Origin: Lishizhenia tianjinensis
Lineage (GTDB): Bacteria > Bacteroidota > Bacteroidia > Flavobacteriales_D > Crocinitomicaceae
Direction of reading: 5' to 3'
DNA: 34,529 bases
NCBI GenBank assembly: GCA_945863425.1
Contig: CAMBBW010000007.1
Coordinates: 1 to 34,529, forward strand
Positions 8,487-20,300 of this stretch are shown piece by piece (positions within the stretch are counted from its first letter, which is position 1; each line of letters opens with the position of its first letter). Below the pieces are notes generated by a model. The model was not told the DNA's origin, did not search any database, and saw only the letters and a program-made list of their open reading frames with translations. The translations under genes were made by a program, and so were the position numbers.

Positions 8487-8518
8487 TAAAGTTAGTATTT
8501 AATCAAGAATAAATTCAA
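8487..8518 (-). promoter_or_regulatory. Candidate promoter for the nrnA-to-recN operon
   Basis: On the minus strand TTG is followed after 21 bp by TAACTTTA, close to the Bacteroidota primary-sigma pattern TTG-N19-21-TAnnTTTG. The last base departs from consensus. It ends about 25 bp before the nrnA ATG and is the best match in the divergent intergenic gap. AT-rich DNA gives chance matches easily. Confidence 0.42.
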
Positions 8519-8555
8519 TCTATGTAAGTTGGGTGTTATCTAAATATTAATTATT

Positions 8556-8588
8556 TTTGTGAAAGAGCGCAACCCAATTTAATAGTTG
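8556..8588 (+). promoter_or_regulatory. Candidate promoter for the T9SS surface-protein gene
   Basis: TTTG is followed after 20 bp by TAATAGTTG, an imperfect match to TAnnTTTG, about 30 bp before the ATG at 8617. The spacing is right but the -7 element is weak, so the call is tentative. Confidence 0.33.
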
Positions 8589-8616
8589 GACGTCCTCTAA
8601 CTAACTAAACTAAATT

Positions 8617-11352
8617 ATGAAAACATTTTATTCATTTATAGTACTATTTTTCTGGATTTTAACAGTTAACTTCTCTAGTGCTCAACCCGTTAATTTGTGT
8701 CTGGGTGCTGATGCCACAATCTGTGCTGGACAAGCTGTTACAATTACGAACTGCAATTCTGGTAACAATGCAAATAATGCAGCTGGTATTTATCTAAATG
8801 CCCCATCAAGTGTTAGCTTAACGGATGATGTTTGGTCGGGGGTAGTTAATGTTGGATTTACATTTAACTTTTATGGCCAAAACTATACCCAATGTGTTAT
8901 TGGTTCAAATGGTCTAATTTCATTTAATTCAACTCAAGCGAACCAATATTGTCCCTGGTCCTTAACAGGTGGGCCACTTCCGAACGCCGTTTTAACTGGT
9001 GCAAGAAATTCAATTATGCTCACTTATCAGGATATTAACCCAAGTTTAGGCGGACAAATTCAATACCAAACATTGGGTACTGCTCCGAATAGAAAGTTCG
9101 TGGTGTTATATAAAGACATTTACATGTTTAGTTGTACTTCACAATGTAATTATATGGCAATTGTTTTATACGAAACGACTAATGTTTTTGAGCTGCATAT
9201 TGGAAATAAACCACTGTGTAATTCATGGAACAGCGGGTTAGCAATCCAAGGATCAGAAAATAATCCGATGACGGTTGCACACACAGTTCCAGGGAGAAAT
9301 AATGCAGTATGGTCAGCCAATCAAGATGGTAGAAGATTTACGCCAACAAGCGCTTCAAACACGAACAGTTACACTATTAATCAAATTCCATATGTTATGG
9401 TTAATAGTCCTGGTAGTAATTTTGTCTGGCAAGCAGTAAATGCAACTGGAACAGTTTTAGCGACCTTTCCTTACAATAACGGTGTTCTCAATTTACCTTC
9501 AACAAATCCAAATTATGCCATACCAGCAGGAACATCTGGATACTTCTTATCTGGTGCAGCATGTGGAACAAGTGTTGGTTCTATTACAAGCGACACTACA
9601 TGGTTAACCGTTGCAAATCCAGTATTAACTGGAACTTCCACTCCCGATATTTGTTCACAATCTTTAGGATCAGTTACAGCAGTCCCTGGAGCATCATCTC
9701 CACCTCCTTATACGTTTAGTTGGCCTCTTTTAGGATCATCTAGTCAAACAGTTAATAATGTTGCTGCAGGAACTTATACAGTCTTTATGACTGATGGAAA
9801 TGGTTGTACCGCCAATGGTTCAGTAGTTGTTGGTGACACACCCGCTAGTTTCACAGGGATAACCACTCAAGTTAGTTGTCCTGGCGGATCAGACGGAACA
9901 GCAACAGCAACCATGGTGCCTTCATTAGGAACGGTAACATATTTATGGAGTGATGGACAGACAAGCCAAACAGCAATAGGATTATCTGCTGGGAATTATA
10001 CTTGTACTGTAACATCAAGTATTGGATGTTCGGGTACGGTAAATGTTACGGTAACAGAAATTCCACCAATGATTCTAAGCATAACTAATCAGGTAGACGT
10101 TACTTGTAATTCTGGATCAGATGGTATTGCCCTAATCAATGTAGTTCAAGGAACAGCACCATATACCTATAACTGGGACAATTCATCTTCAACTAGTAAT
10201 ACGGCAACCGATTTAAATGCTAATATTCATACCGTTACTGTAACAGATGCAAACAATTGTATACAAACTATACAAGTTACAATTGGCGAACCTGCACCTC
10301 TTTCAATTGATTTCATCACTCCTGACTCCATGATTTGCCCTAGTACTATTATTAATTTAATAGCAATAGGTTCTGGCGGTTCTTCTCCGTATACCTATAC
10401 TTGGACTGAAAACGGAACAACATTAAATACTGGAAGCAATTTTTCTGTTGAACCAAACGCATCTAACACCCAATATTGCGTTACCCTTTCGGAACAATGC
10501 GGATCACCTACAACTCAAGAATGTGTTGTAATAACTTTTCCAACTCCAATTATACCAAGTGTAGTTCCTGACAAACCAAAAGACTGTATTCCTGGAGAAT
10601 TTACTTTTACAAACACATCTTCGAATGCGGGAGCTGTTTCTTTTACCCAATATGCTTTTTCAAGTGGAGATGTATATAATCTAATTGGAACTGAAAATCT
10701 AACCGCTACTTTTCCAAACGTTGGAGTTTATGATGTTCAAATGACGGTTACATCAAACTATGGGTGTGTTTATACAACTACTTTGGATGATATTATTGAG
10801 GTAACTCCTATTCCGACAGCAGATTTCACTGTTTCAAAAAATCCAGCGACATGGTTCGAAACTGCGATTCAAACATCCGATATATCTTTAGGTAACATTA
10901 CAGTATGGAACTGGGCAAGTCCAGGAGCAGTATCGATTGCTTCGGGTGGCTCTAGTGCTTTGATTACATATCCTGAAGGACAAGTTGGAACTTACCCTAT
11001 AACTCTAACAGTAACAACGGGAGAAGGATGTTCGGATTCTATAACTTTAGAAATTGAAATCGTTCCAGATATTATTATGTACGTTCCAAATTCATTTACT
11101 CCTGATGATGACGAACATAATCAAAACTGGTCCATTCAAATTGATGGAATTGACTTTGAGAATTTTGAACTTGTCCTATACAATCGATGGGGCGAAATGA
11201 TATGGGAATCTCATGATGCTAAAGGAGTTTGGGATGGAACTTATGGTGGAAGAACAGTTTCAAATGGTACTTATATTTGGAAATTATCTTTCAAAGAAAA
11301 GGATAATGATGGACGTAAGTTTTATACAGGATTTGTTAATGTAATTAGATAA
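8617..11352 (+). CDS. T9SS-exported surface protein with SprB-type repeats and type B sorting domain
   Basis: This 911-aa protein has a signal peptide (cleavage probably after SSAQ, about residue 23). An N-terminal beta domain follows (about 45-255) with FTFNFYGQNYTQCVIGSNG, the NFYG...SNG pattern seen in nidogen-like and other Bacteroidota surface domains. Three SprB-like repeats lie at about 345-410, 417-485 and 491-560, each with a start like VTCNSGSDG and a core like YTYNW..AGTYTVTVTD.NGC. Ig/PKD-like segments run to about 810. The last ~90 residues (YVPNSFTPDDDEHNQ, LYNRWGEMIWES, GVWDGTYGG, NGTYIWKL) are the gliding-motility-associated type B C-terminal domain. It should be secreted by the T9SS and retained on the surface; adhesin or gliding roles are possible but not shown. 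The stop is followed after three bases by the DUF4197 start. Confidence 0.93.
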   Translation: MKTFYSFIVLFFWILTVNFSSAQPVNLCLGADATICAGQAVTITNCNSGNNANNAAGIYLNAPSSVSLTDDVWSGVVNVGFTFNFYGQNYTQCVIGSNGLISFNSTQANQYCPWSLTGGPLPNAVLTGARNSIMLTYQDINPSLGGQIQYQTLGTAPNRKFVVLYKDIYMFSCTSQCNYMAIVLYETTNVFELHIGNKPLCNSWNSGLAIQGSENNPMTVAHTVPGRNNAVWSANQDGRRFTPTSASNTNSYTINQIPYVMVNSPGSNFVWQAVNATGTVLATFPYNNGVLNLPSTNPNYAIPAGTSGYFLSGAACGTSVGSITSDTTWLTVANPVLTGTSTPDICSQSLGSVTAVPGASSPPPYTFSWPLLGSSSQTVNNVAAGTYTVFMTDGNGCTANGSVVVGDTPASFTGITTQVSCPGGSDGTATATMVPSLGTVTYLWSDGQTSQTAIGLSAGNYTCTVTSSIGCSGTVNVTVTEIPPMILSITNQVDVTCNSGSDGIALINVVQGTAPYTYNWDNSSSTSNTATDLNANIHTVTVTDANNCIQTIQVTIGEPAPLSIDFITPDSMICPSTIINLIAIGSGGSSPYTYTWTENGTTLNTGSNFSVEPNASNTQYCVTLSEQCGSPTTQECVVITFPTPIIPSVVPDKPKDCIPGEFTFTNTSSNAGAVSFTQYAFSSGDVYNLIGTENLTATFPNVGVYDVQMTVTSNYGCVYTTTLDDIIEVTPIPTADFTVSKNPATWFETAIQTSDISLGNITVWNWASPGAVSIASGGSSALITYPEGQVGTYPITLTVTTGEGCSDSITLEIEIVPDIIMYVPNSFTPDDDEHNQNWSIQIDGIDFENFELVLYNRWGEMIWESHDAKGVWDGTYGGRTVSNGTYIWKLSFKEKDNDGRKFYTGFVNVIR

Positions 11353-11355
11353 TTC

Positions 11356-12090
11356 ATGAGGAAGATTTTACTGGGATTTATTTTGTTTGCTTTATTAATA
11401 TCTTGTGATATTATAAACAATACGATTCAAACTATTGATGTTTCTAACAAAGGAAATGCACCTGCCTTAACTAATGATGAAGTAATTTCAGGTTTAAAAG
11501 AAGCCTTACAAGTAGGGATTAAAAATTCAGTTGAATTAACATCCATAACAGATGGGTTTTTAAAAAATGAAACAATACGTCTACCTTTTCCACAAGATGC
11601 CATTAAAGTTAAAGAAAAAGCAATTGAATTTGGTCTTTCTGGTCAAGTTGAGAAATTTGAGACTACCTTAAACAGAGCAGCTGAAGAAGCAACAAAGGAA
11701 GCATTACCTATTTTTAAAGAGGCAATTCTAACTATGTCAGTTCAAGATGGTTTTACAATTTTGAAAGGTGGCGATGGTGCCGCAACTAAGTTTTTAAAGG
11801 ATCAAACAACAGCGAAATTAGTCGCAGCTTTTAGTCCTAAAGTAAAAGAAGCTACATCCAAAGTAAAACTTACGGAATCTTGGACACCCATAATTAATCG
11901 TTACAATCAAGCAATGACATTAACTGGTGGACAAAAATTAAATCCTGATTTAGATGCCTATATAACTGAAAAAGCAATCACAGGATTATTTTTCATGGTT
12001 GAGAAGGAAGAAAATAAAATAAGAAAAGATCCTGCCGCACGCGTAACAGATATCTTAATGAAAGTTTTTGGTAGTATTACTAATAAATAG
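11356..12090 (+). CDS. DUF4197 domain-containing lipoprotein
   Basis: A 244-aa predicted lipoprotein (MRKILLGFILFALLISC, Cys17) whose mature part matches the DUF4197 family (PF13852) as I know it: TNDEVISGLKEALQVGI, RLPFP, a LNRAAEEATKEALPIFKEAI helix, LKGGDGAATKFLK, and YITEKAITGLFFMVEKEENK. The family is common in Proteobacteria and Bacteroidota, mostly helical, and has no assigned biochemical function. The ATG sits one codon after the TAA of the surface-protein gene in the same frame, and its own TAG is one codon before the next gene's TTG, so the three genes are probably one transcript with coupled translation. Confidence 0.88.
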   Translation: MRKILLGFILFALLISCDIINNTIQTIDVSNKGNAPALTNDEVISGLKEALQVGIKNSVELTSITDGFLKNETIRLPFPQDAIKVKEKAIEFGLSGQVEKFETTLNRAAEEATKEALPIFKEAILTMSVQDGFTILKGGDGAATKFLKDQTTAKLVAAFSPKVKEATSKVKLTESWTPIINRYNQAMTLTGGQKLNPDLDAYITEKAITGLFFMVEKEENKIRKDPAARVTDILMKVFGSITNK

Positions 12091-12093
12091 GAC

Positions 12094-12954
12094 TTGGATT
12101 ATCCTCTTTCAGAATTAGTTTTAAATGATAAAGGGCAAGTTTATCACTTGGGATTACATCCTGAAAATCTTGCACACAAAATTATTTTAGTTGGAGATCA
12201 AGATCGTGTAGGATTGATTAGTCAATTTTTTGATTCAATTGAACATAAATCATCCCATCGTGAATTCGTCTGTCATACAGGCACATATAAAAACAAAAAG
12301 ATTTCTGCATTATCGACAGGAATTGGTACCGATAATATCGATATTGTTATCAACGAATTAGATGCACTTGTAAATATAGATTTAGTTAAAAGATCTGATA
12401 AGCGAGAACTGACGTCTTTAGAAATTGTCCGAATTGGTACATGTGGAATATTACAAAAAAACATTCCAGTTCACTCATGGATAGTTTCGTCATTTGCATT
12501 AGGCCTTGATAATGTAGCTCATTTTTATTCTATCGAATTTTCTAAGGAAGAAATTGAAATGGGAAATAAACTGACATCATTCATTGACTTACCCAGTTCC
12601 ATAAAACCTTATTTTATTGAGTCAAATAAAAGTATTACAAATAGACTAATTTCTGACAAGACGTTTAATGGAATTACAATAACAAGCTCAGGATTTTATG
12701 GGCCACAAGGCAGGAAGCTAAGATTGAAAACGCACACTGAAGAATTACAGATAAAACTAGGTCAGTATAAATCAAATCTCCCGGTAATAAATTTCGAAAT
12801 GGAAAGTTCTGCATTATTTGCATTGGGCAGAGAACTCGGGCATAAGTGTTCAACCATTTGCCTTGGAGTAGCAAATAGACCAAATATGGAATTTTCTAAG
12901 GGGTATCAAAAAGAAATGGAAGGTCTTATTTTATATACTCTTGATAGAATTTAA
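12094..12954 (+). CDS. Nucleoside phosphorylase (PNP/UDP family), TTG start
   Basis: A 286-aa cytosolic enzyme of the nucleoside phosphorylase family 1. Visible motifs are GDQDRV at residues 34-39 (phosphate-binding loop, GDPxRV in relatives), STGIGTDNI, RIGTCGIL, and FEMESSALFALGRELG, which carries the ribose- and base-contacting Glu-Met-Glu. The family splits a nucleoside with phosphate into base and ribose-1-phosphate for salvage. The overall look is closest to uridine phosphorylase, but the base specificity is not proven. TTG is the only plausible start: an in-frame TAG (the DUF4197 stop) ends four bases upstream and no early in-frame ATG exists. Its link to the two envelope genes before it is unexplained. 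The converging rpoC terminator lies about 80 bp downstream. Confidence 0.88.
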   Translation: MDYPLSELVLNDKGQVYHLGLHPENLAHKIILVGDQDRVGLISQFFDSIEHKSSHREFVCHTGTYKNKKISALSTGIGTDNIDIVINELDALVNIDLVKRSDKRELTSLEIVRIGTCGILQKNIPVHSWIVSSFALGLDNVAHFYSIEFSKEEIEMGNKLTSFIDLPSSIKPYFIESNKSITNRLISDKTFNGITITSSGFYGPQGRKLRLKTHTEELQIKLGQYKSNLPVINFEMESSALFALGRELGHKCSTICLGVANRPNMEFSKGYQKEMEGLILYTLDRI

Positions 12955-13032
12955 TTAAAAAATTCAACTCAATTCTTCCATTAGAATATTTTTCTCACTA
13001 TTTTCTGTAATAAATAAAATAGCGTATTTAAA

Positions 13033-13062
13033 CAAAAAAGGCTATCATTTCTGACAGCCTTT
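13033..13062 (-). terminator. Rho-independent terminator of the rpoC transcript
   Basis: Read on the minus strand, AAAGGCTGTC-AGAAAT-GATAGCCTTT forms a 10-bp stem (one G-U) with a 6-base loop and runs straight into a T-rich tail (TTTTTTG). It starts about 20 bp after the rpoC stop. The plus-strand side has only a short T run, so it may also weakly stop the converging phosphorylase transcript. Confidence 0.88.
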
Positions 13063-13081
13063 AACTAATACAAATTAAATA

Positions 13082-16000
13082 TTATATTTCTTCTTTCAAT
13101 TTTTGTAATTCCTCGTTTGATCCTACAATTTGATTTTGGAAATTTCGGACACCTGTTCCAGCAGGGATTAAATGACCTACAATTACATTTTCTTTTAATC
13201 CTAATAACCAATCTTCTTTTCCAGAAATTGCAGCCTCGTTAAGAACTTTGGTTGTTTCTTGGAAAGATGCAGCTGAAATAAAGGATTGCGTTTGAAGTGA
13301 AGCCCTTGTAATACCTTGAAGTAACGGACGAGAAGTAGCAGGAGTTGCTTCCCTAGCTTCAACCATTTTCTTATCTGCTCGTTTCAATTGAGAATTTTCA
13401 TCTCTCAATTTTCGCGAAGAAACAATTTGTCCAGCCTTCAAATTTTCAGAATCACCAGAGTCATCAACCACCATCATCCCAAACAAATCATCATTGGCGG
13501 TCATGATATCCGCTTTATGAATTGACTGTCCCTCAAGGAAACGTGTATCACCAGATTCAATAATTTCATTTTTAAGCATCATCTGACGAACAATGACTTC
13601 AAAATGTTTATCATTAATCTTAACCCCTTGTAAACGATATACTTCTTGGATTTCATTAACAATATACTCTTGAACTTTTGTCGGACCTTCAATATTCAAA
13701 ATATCGATTGGAGTGATCGCACCATCAGATAAAGCTGATCCTGCACGCACATAATCATTTTCCTGAACCAAGATATGTTTGGATAGTGGAACCATGTATT
13801 TTTTCTCCTCACCCGTTCTTGAAATAACAGAAATTTCACGATTACCACGTTTGATTTTTCCAAATTGAGCTGTTCCATCAATTTCAGCTACAACGGCTGG
13901 ATTAGAAGGATTACGTGCTTCAAACAATTCAGTTACTCGTGGAAGACCTCCTGTTATATCACCTGTTTTTCCAGCTAATCGAGGTATTTTTACTAGAATC
14001 TCACCAGCCTCAATCTTAATGCCTTCTGCTACAGATATATGCGCATCAACAGGTAAAGAATATTCTCTTAATATTTCTTTCGATTTCGGGTCAATGATGT
14101 GAATACTTGGACTTCTCTTTTTATCTCTTGTTTCGATGATTACTTTTTCAGTAAAACCAGTTTGCTCATCGACCTCCTCTCTAAAGGTTATCCCTTCAAC
14201 GATACTATCAAAAACTACTTTACCCGGAACTTCAGAAATAATCAAGGCATTGTATGGATCCCATTTACAAATTACATCGCCTTTCTTAATTTTATCTCCC
14301 GTTTTAACCATTATGTCAGATCCATAAGGAATATTGGCATTCATAACCACAATTCCTGTTTTATCATCCGTAATTTTCAATTCAGCAGAACGACCAACAA
14401 CAATTGAACGAATAGTACCATCCGTATTTACTTTTTCTATTGTTCTAAGTTCATCAATCTCTAATTTACCATTAGCTTTTGCTTTGATGTCAGAAATATC
14501 AGCGACATTGGATGCAGTACCCCCCACGTGGAATGTACGCAATGTTAACTGTGTTCCTGGCTCTCCGATTGACTGTGCGGCAATTACACCAACGGCATCA
14601 CCCAATTGGGCTAAACGGTGGTTAGATAGGTTTCGTCCGTAACATTTTGAACAAACACCTTTACGCATTTCACACGTCAAAACAGAACGAATCTCAACTT
14701 CTTCAATTCCTGCGGTTTCAATTGCTAAGGCAACTTCTTCAGAAATTAATTCTCCTGAAGCTATAATTAATTGATCAGAATCTGGTAGATAAACATCATG
14801 AACAGATGTTCTACCTAAAATTCTATCATATAATGGTTCAACAACTTCATCATTTTTCTTTAATGCAGTTGCAACAATACCTCTTAATGTTCCACAATCA
14901 TTTGAATTAATGACAACATCTTGAGCAACATCAACTAAGCGTCGTGTTAAGTATCCAGCATCAGCCGTTTTAAGAGCAGTATCTGCAAGACCTTTACGTG
15001 CACCGTGAGTTGAAATAAAATACTCCAAAATGGACAATCCTTCTTTAAAATTTGATAGGATCGGATTCTCGATTATTTCCTGAGCACTTGCACCAGACTT
15101 TTGTGGTTTTGCCATCAATCCCCTCATTCCTGATAACTGACGAATTTGTTCTTTGGAGCCCCTTGCACCAGAATCAAACATCATATAGATTGAATTAAAA
15201 CCTTGGCGGTCACTTTTCAATTGATCCATTAATGTTTGAGTCAATTTGGCATTGGTATGAGTCCAGATATCAATAATTTGGTTATATCTCTCATTATTAG
15301 TAATGAGACCCATATTGTAATTCATCATTACCTCTTTCACATCAGTATCTGCTTTTAGTACTAATTCATCTTTCTCTTTCGGGATAATAACATCATCCAA
15401 ATTAAAAGACAGACCTCCTCTGAAAGCCATTTCATATCCCAATCCTTTGATATCATCTAAAAATTGAGCAGTGCGAGAAGTACCAGAAATTTTCAAGACA
15501 TTACCAATGATATCTCTTAACGCTTTTTTAGTCAATACATCATTTATAAATCCTACTTCTCTTGGAACTTTTTCATTAAACATTACTCTACCACAAGTGG
15601 TTTCAATAAGCATTAATGCAGGTTCCTTGTTTTCATTTAAATCGTAGGATTTAACTTTAATATGAGCATGCAAATCCAATTTATTTTCATTGTAAGCAAT
15701 AATTACTTCTTCGGGTGAATAAAAGGTACTTCCTTCACCTTTAACGATTGCATCTGTCGTACTTTTCTTACCTTTAGTTATGTAATACAATCCCAAAACC
15801 ATATCCTGAGATGGTACAGCAATAGGTGCTCCATTGGCTGGATTTAATATATTATGAGATGCCAACATCAACATTTGAGCTTCTAAAATAGCAGCATTAC
15901 CTAGTGGCAAATGTACAGCCATTTGATCCCCATCAAAATCCGCATTGAAGGCAGTTGTAACCAACGGGTGTAAACGAATCGCTTTACCTTCAATCAATTT

Positions 16001-17371
16001 TGGTTGAAACGCTTGAATTCCCAAACGGTGCAAAGTTGGTGCTCTATTCAAAAGAACAGGATGTCCTTTCAAAATATTCTCCAGAATATCCCAAACAATT
16101 GGTTCTTTACGATCAACAATTTTCTTTGCTGATTTAACTGTTTTTACAATACCACGTTCGATCATCTTACGAATTACAAACGGTTTATATAGTTCCGCAG
16201 CCATGTCTTTTGGCAAACCACACTCATGTAATTTCAAATCCGGACCAACAACAATTACAGAACGAGCAGAATAATCAACACGTTTTCCAAGTAAATTTTG
16301 ACGAAAACGACCTTGTTTACCTTTTAATGAATCAGACAAAGATTTTAAAGCCCGATTTGATTCAGTTTTTACGGCACTCGCTTTTCTTGAGTTATCAAAT
16401 AAAGAGTCTACAGATTCCTGTAACATTCTTTTTTCATTACGCAAAATAACTTCAGGCGCTTTAATTTCGATTAATCTTTTTAAACGATTATTACGAATAA
16501 TTACCCTTCTATACAAATCATTTAAATCCGAAGTTGCGAATCTTCCTCCATCTAATGGAACCAAAGGACGTAATTCAGGTGGAATAACAGGAACAACCTT
16601 CACAATCATCCATTCTGGCCTGTTATCAATACGTTTTTGAGAATCACGCATTGACTCAACTACCTGAAGTCTTTTTAATGCTTCATTTTTACGTTGAACA
16701 GAAGTTTCATGATTCGCTTGATAGCGCAGGTCATACGATAACTGTTCTAAGTCAAGATTTCTCAATAAATCATGTAATGCTTCAGCTCCCATTTTAGCGA
16801 TAAACTTATTGGGATCATTATCATCTAAGTATTGATTTTCTTTTGGTAGAGCATCTAAAATATCCAAATATTCTTCTTCAGTTAAAAAATCTGTTTCTTT
16901 TAAATGAATACCATCCAAAGTATTTGCTAAACCAGCATGGATAACAACATATCTCTCATAATAGATAATTTGATCTAATTTTTTAGTTGGTAAACCCAAC
17001 ATGTAACCAATTTTATTTGGTAAAGATCTAAAATACCAAATATGAGCGACTGGTACAACCAATGAAATGTGTCCCATACGTTCACGGCGTACTTTCTTTT
17101 CCGTTACTTCAACTCCACAGCGGTCGCAAACAATTCCTTTATAACGAATTCTTTTGTATTTCCCACAATGGCATTCATAGTCTTTAACAGGTCCAAAAAT
17201 ACGTTCACAGAATAAACCATCTCTTTCAGGTTTATAAGTTCGATAATTAATGGTTTCCGGTTTCAATACTTCACCACTAGATTGCTCAAGAATAAGTTCT
17301 GGAGATGCTAGTGAAATGGTTATTTTATTAAAACTACTTTGTTTTTTTGGTGTTTCTTTTCTAAAAGTCAT
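13082..17371 (-). CDS. rpoC: DNA-directed RNA polymerase subunit beta-prime
   Basis: The 1429-aa length is usual for Bacteroidota. The N-terminal zinc finger is intact (C67, C69, C82, C85 in YECHCGKYK...CDRC). The catalytic magnesium loop NADFDGDQM lies at about 473-481. The second zinc site uses NDCGTLRG near 826 and [13 protein letters not shown] near 900-912. Bridge-helix and trigger-loop landmarks are present ([35 protein letters not shown]). It follows rpoB by 26 bp and is closed by a strong hairpin terminator. No frameshift or unusual insert is apparent. Confidence 0.99.
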   Translation of the reverse strand: MTFRKETPKKQSSFNKITISLASPELILEQSSGEVLKPETINYRTYKPERDGLFCERIFGPVKDYECHCGKYKRIRYKGIVCDRCGVEVTEKKVRRERMGHISLVVPVAHIWYFRSLPNKIGYMLGLPTKKLDQIIYYERYVVIHAGLANTLDGIHLKETDFLTEEEYLDILDALPKENQYLDDNDPNKFIAKMGAEALHDLLRNLDLEQLSYDLRYQANHETSVQRKNEALKRLQVVESMRDSQKRIDNRPEWMIVKVVPVIPPELRPLVPLDGGRFATSDLNDLYRRVIIRNNRLKRLIEIKAPEVILRNEKRMLQESVDSLFDNSRKASAVKTESNRALKSLSDSLKGKQGRFRQNLLGKRVDYSARSVIVVGPDLKLHECGLPKDMAAELYKPFVIRKMIERGIVKTVKSAKKIVDRKEPIVWDILENILKGHPVLLNRAPTLHRLGIQAFQPKLIEGKAIRLHPLVTTAFNADFDGDQMAVHLPLGNAAILEAQMLMLASHNILNPANGAPIAVPSQDMVLGLYYITKGKKSTTDAIVKGEGSTFYSPEEVIIAYNENKLDLHAHIKVKSYDLNENKEPALMLIETTCGRVMFNEKVPREVGFINDVLTKKALRDIIGNVLKISGTSRTAQFLDDIKGLGYEMAFRGGLSFNLDDVIIPKEKDELVLKADTDVKEVMMNYNMGLITNNERYNQIIDIWTHTNAKLTQTLMDQLKSDRQGFNSIYMMFDSGARGSKEQIRQLSGMRGLMAKPQKSGASAQEIIENPILSNFKEGLSILEYFISTHGARKGLADTALKTADAGYLTRRLVDVAQDVVINSNDCGTLRGIVATALKKNDEVVEPLYDRILGRTSVHDVYLPDSDQLIIASGELISEEVALAIETAGIEEVEIRSVLTCEMRKGVCSKCYGRNLSNHRLAQLGDAVGVIAAQSIGEPGTQLTLRTFHVGGTASNVADISDIKAKANGKLEIDELRTIEKVNTDGTIRSIVVGRSAELKITDDKTGIVVMNANIPYGSDIMVKTGDKIKKGDVICKWDPYNALIISEVPGKVVFDSIVEGITFREEVDEQTGFTEKVIIETRDKKRSPSIHIIDPKSKEILREYSLPVDAHISVAEGIKIEAGEILVKIPRLAGKTGDITGGLPRVTELFEARNPSNPAVVAEIDGTAQFGKIKRGNREISVISRTGEEKKYMVPLSKHILVQENDYVRAGSALSDGAITPIDILNIEGPTKVQEYIVNEIQEVYRLQGVKINDKHFEVIVRQMMLKNEIIESGDTRFLEGQSIHKADIMTANDDLFGMMVVDDSGDSENLKAGQIVSSRKLRDENSQLKRADKKMVEAREATPATSRPLLQGITRASLQTQSFISAASFQETTKVLNEAAISGKEDWLLGLKENVIVGHLIPAGTGVRNFQNQIVGSNEELQKLKEEI

Positions 17372-17397
17372 TTTTACTTTATTTAGTTAAGACTTAA

Positions 17398-20300
17398 TTA
17401 ATCTAACGAAATGTTTAAACACAAACCGCGTAACTCATGCAGTAATACATTAAATGATTCAGGAATACCTGGTTCAGGAATGTTATCACCTTTAACAATT
17501 GCTTCATAGGCTTTCGCTCTACCGACAACGTCATCCGATTTAACAGTTAGTATCTCTTGAAGGATATTAGCTGCACCATACGCTTCAATCGCCCAAACCT
17601 CCATCTCTCCAAATCTTTGTCCACCAAATTGTGCTTTACCACCAAGAGGCTGCTGTGTGATTAGGGAGTATGGTCCGATAGATCGAGCATGCATTTTATC
17701 ATCTACCATGTGGGATAATTTCAACATATAGATAATACCTACAGTTGCAGGTTGGTGGAATTTTTCACCAGTACCACCATCATATAAATATGTTTTTCCA
17801 GATCTAGGAACTCCAGCTTTATCAGTTAACTCGTTGATTTCTTGAGGTGTTGCGCCATCAAAAATTGGAGTAGCGAACTTCACACCCAACTTTTCTCCAG
17901 CCCAACCCAACACAGTTTCATAAATTTGACCAAGGTTCATACGAGATGGCACCCCTAGTGGATTTAATACAATATCAACTGGTGTTCCATCTTCCAAAAA
18001 TGGCATATCTTCTTGGCGTACAATATTGGCAACAATACCTTTATTACCGTGACGTCCTGCCATTTTATCACCCACTTTCAATTTACGCTTCTTAGCGACG
18101 TATACCTTAGCTAATTTAACAATACCTGCTGGAAGTTCATCACCTACAGAAATATGAAATTTCTTACGCTTATAGATACCTAATAAATCGTTTGCCTTAA
18201 TATTAAAGTTATGTAATAAACGGATAACTAATTGGTTAACATCTTGCTCGGCTGTCCAATGTAACGGATTTACAATAGTATAATCAATTGAAAGCAAATT
18301 CTTTTGATTGAATTTAGTTCCTTTTTTAATTATTTCCTCTTTATAATTATTGAAAACTCCTGAGGTTTTGTGTTCACCAAGAATAAGAATTAACTTATCA
18401 ACTAATTGATCCTTCAATTTAGCTAATTCAATTTGATATTCAGATTCTAGCTGATCCAAAGCTGGTTTATCTTGAGATTTTGTTTTTCTATCTTTAATTG
18501 CTCTTGAGAACAATTTTTTATTGATAACAACTCCACGCAGTGACGGTCCAGCTTTTAAAGAAGCATCTTTAACATCACCTGCTTTATCGCCAAAAATCGC
18601 ACGTAATAATTTTTCTTCAGGAGATGGATCTGTCTCACCTTTTGGAGTGATTTTTCCAATTAGAATATCACCTTCTTTAATTTCTGCACCAATTCTAATA
18701 AGACCATTTTCATCTAAATCCTTTGTTGCCTCTTCACTAACATTTGGAATATCAGAAGTTAACTCCTCCATTCCACGTTTTGTGTCACGTACTTCTAACG
18801 AGTACTCATCAATGTGTATTGAGGTAAAAATATCATCACGAACAACTCGTTCAGAAATAACAATCGCATCTTCAAAGTTATATCCTTTCCATGGCATAAA
18901 TGCCACTTTCAGATTTTGTCCTAAGGCTAATTCACCTTGCTGTGTTGCATACCCTTCACACAATACTTGACCTTTAGATACTCGATCTCCTTTAGAAACA
19001 ATAGGTTTCAAATTGATACAAGTACTTTGATTGGTTTTCATGAATTTAATCAGGTTGTAGGTAATAACCTCACTTTCAAAACTCACTAATTTATCAGCAT
19101 CGGTCCAATCATATCTTATAGTAATTTGATTTGCATCAACATACTCAACAACACCAGTTCCTTCAGCATTAATTAAAACACGTGAATCTCTCGCAACTAA
19201 TCGTTCGATTCCAGTTCCCACGATTGGAGAATTTGGTCTCAACAATGGTACAGCTTGACGCTGCATGTTAGATCCCATCAAGGCCCTATTGGCATCATCA
19301 TGTTCCAAGAAAGGAATCGAGGAAGCTGCAATCGATGCAATTTGATTTGCTCCAACATCAATTAAATTAATTTTCTTCGGTTCAACTAACGGAAAGTCTC
19401 CCTCAAATCGAGCTTTAACTAAATCACTTAATAACGCACCTTTATCGTCCATTTGAACGTTAGCTTGAGCAATCATTTTTTCATCTTCCTCTTCTGCAGC
19501 AAAGTAAATTGGCTGTTTTGCCATTTGTACCTTACCATTCTCAACTTCTCGATAAGGAGTTTCAATGAATCCAAGTTTATTAACTTTAGCAAAAACACAA
19601 AGCGATGAAATCAAACCAATATTTGGTCCTTCAGGAGTTTCAATTGTACAAAGACGTCCATAATGCGTATAGTGAACATCTCTCACCTCAAAACCAGCAC
19701 GTTCTCTGGATAAACCACCAGGTCCAAGGGCAGACAATCTTCTTTTGTGAGTTACCTCAGACAAAGGATTAGTCTGATCCATAAACTGCGACAACTGATT
19801 TGTTCCAAAGAAAGAGTTGATTACAGAAGACAGTGTTTTCGCATTAATTAAGTCTATCGGAGTAAAAACCTCGTTATCACGTACATTCATACGCTCGCGA
19901 ATTGTTCTAGCCATACGAGCTAAACCAACGCCAAATTGAGCATATAATTGTTCTCCCACCGTTCTAACACGACGATTAGAAAGGTGATCAATATCATCTA
20001 CATCAGCCTTGGAATTAATTAATTCAATTAAATACTGAATAATTGAAATAATATCTTTTTTCGTTAAAACTCGAGATTCTTCAGATTGATCTGTCTTAAG
20101 TTTTTTATTCATTCTAAAACGACCAACCTCACCTAAATCATAACGTGTATCAGAGAAAAATAATTTCTCAAATACATTTTTGGCTGTTTCATAATCAGGT
20201 GGTTCAGCGTTACGCAATTGTCTATAAATATGTTCAATAGCTTCTTTTTCGCTATTAGATGTATCTTTTTGTAACGTATTATAAATAATGGTAAAATCAA

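Noticed and set aside
18521-18970. 149-aa plus-strand ORF opposite rpoB
   Set aside because: It lies wholly antisense to conserved rpoB sequence and has no signal, motif or start context of its own.
19690-19830. Rifampicin-resistance substitutions in rpoB
   Set aside because: The Asp, His and Ser at the classic positions are the susceptible-type residues, so nothing unusual is visible.
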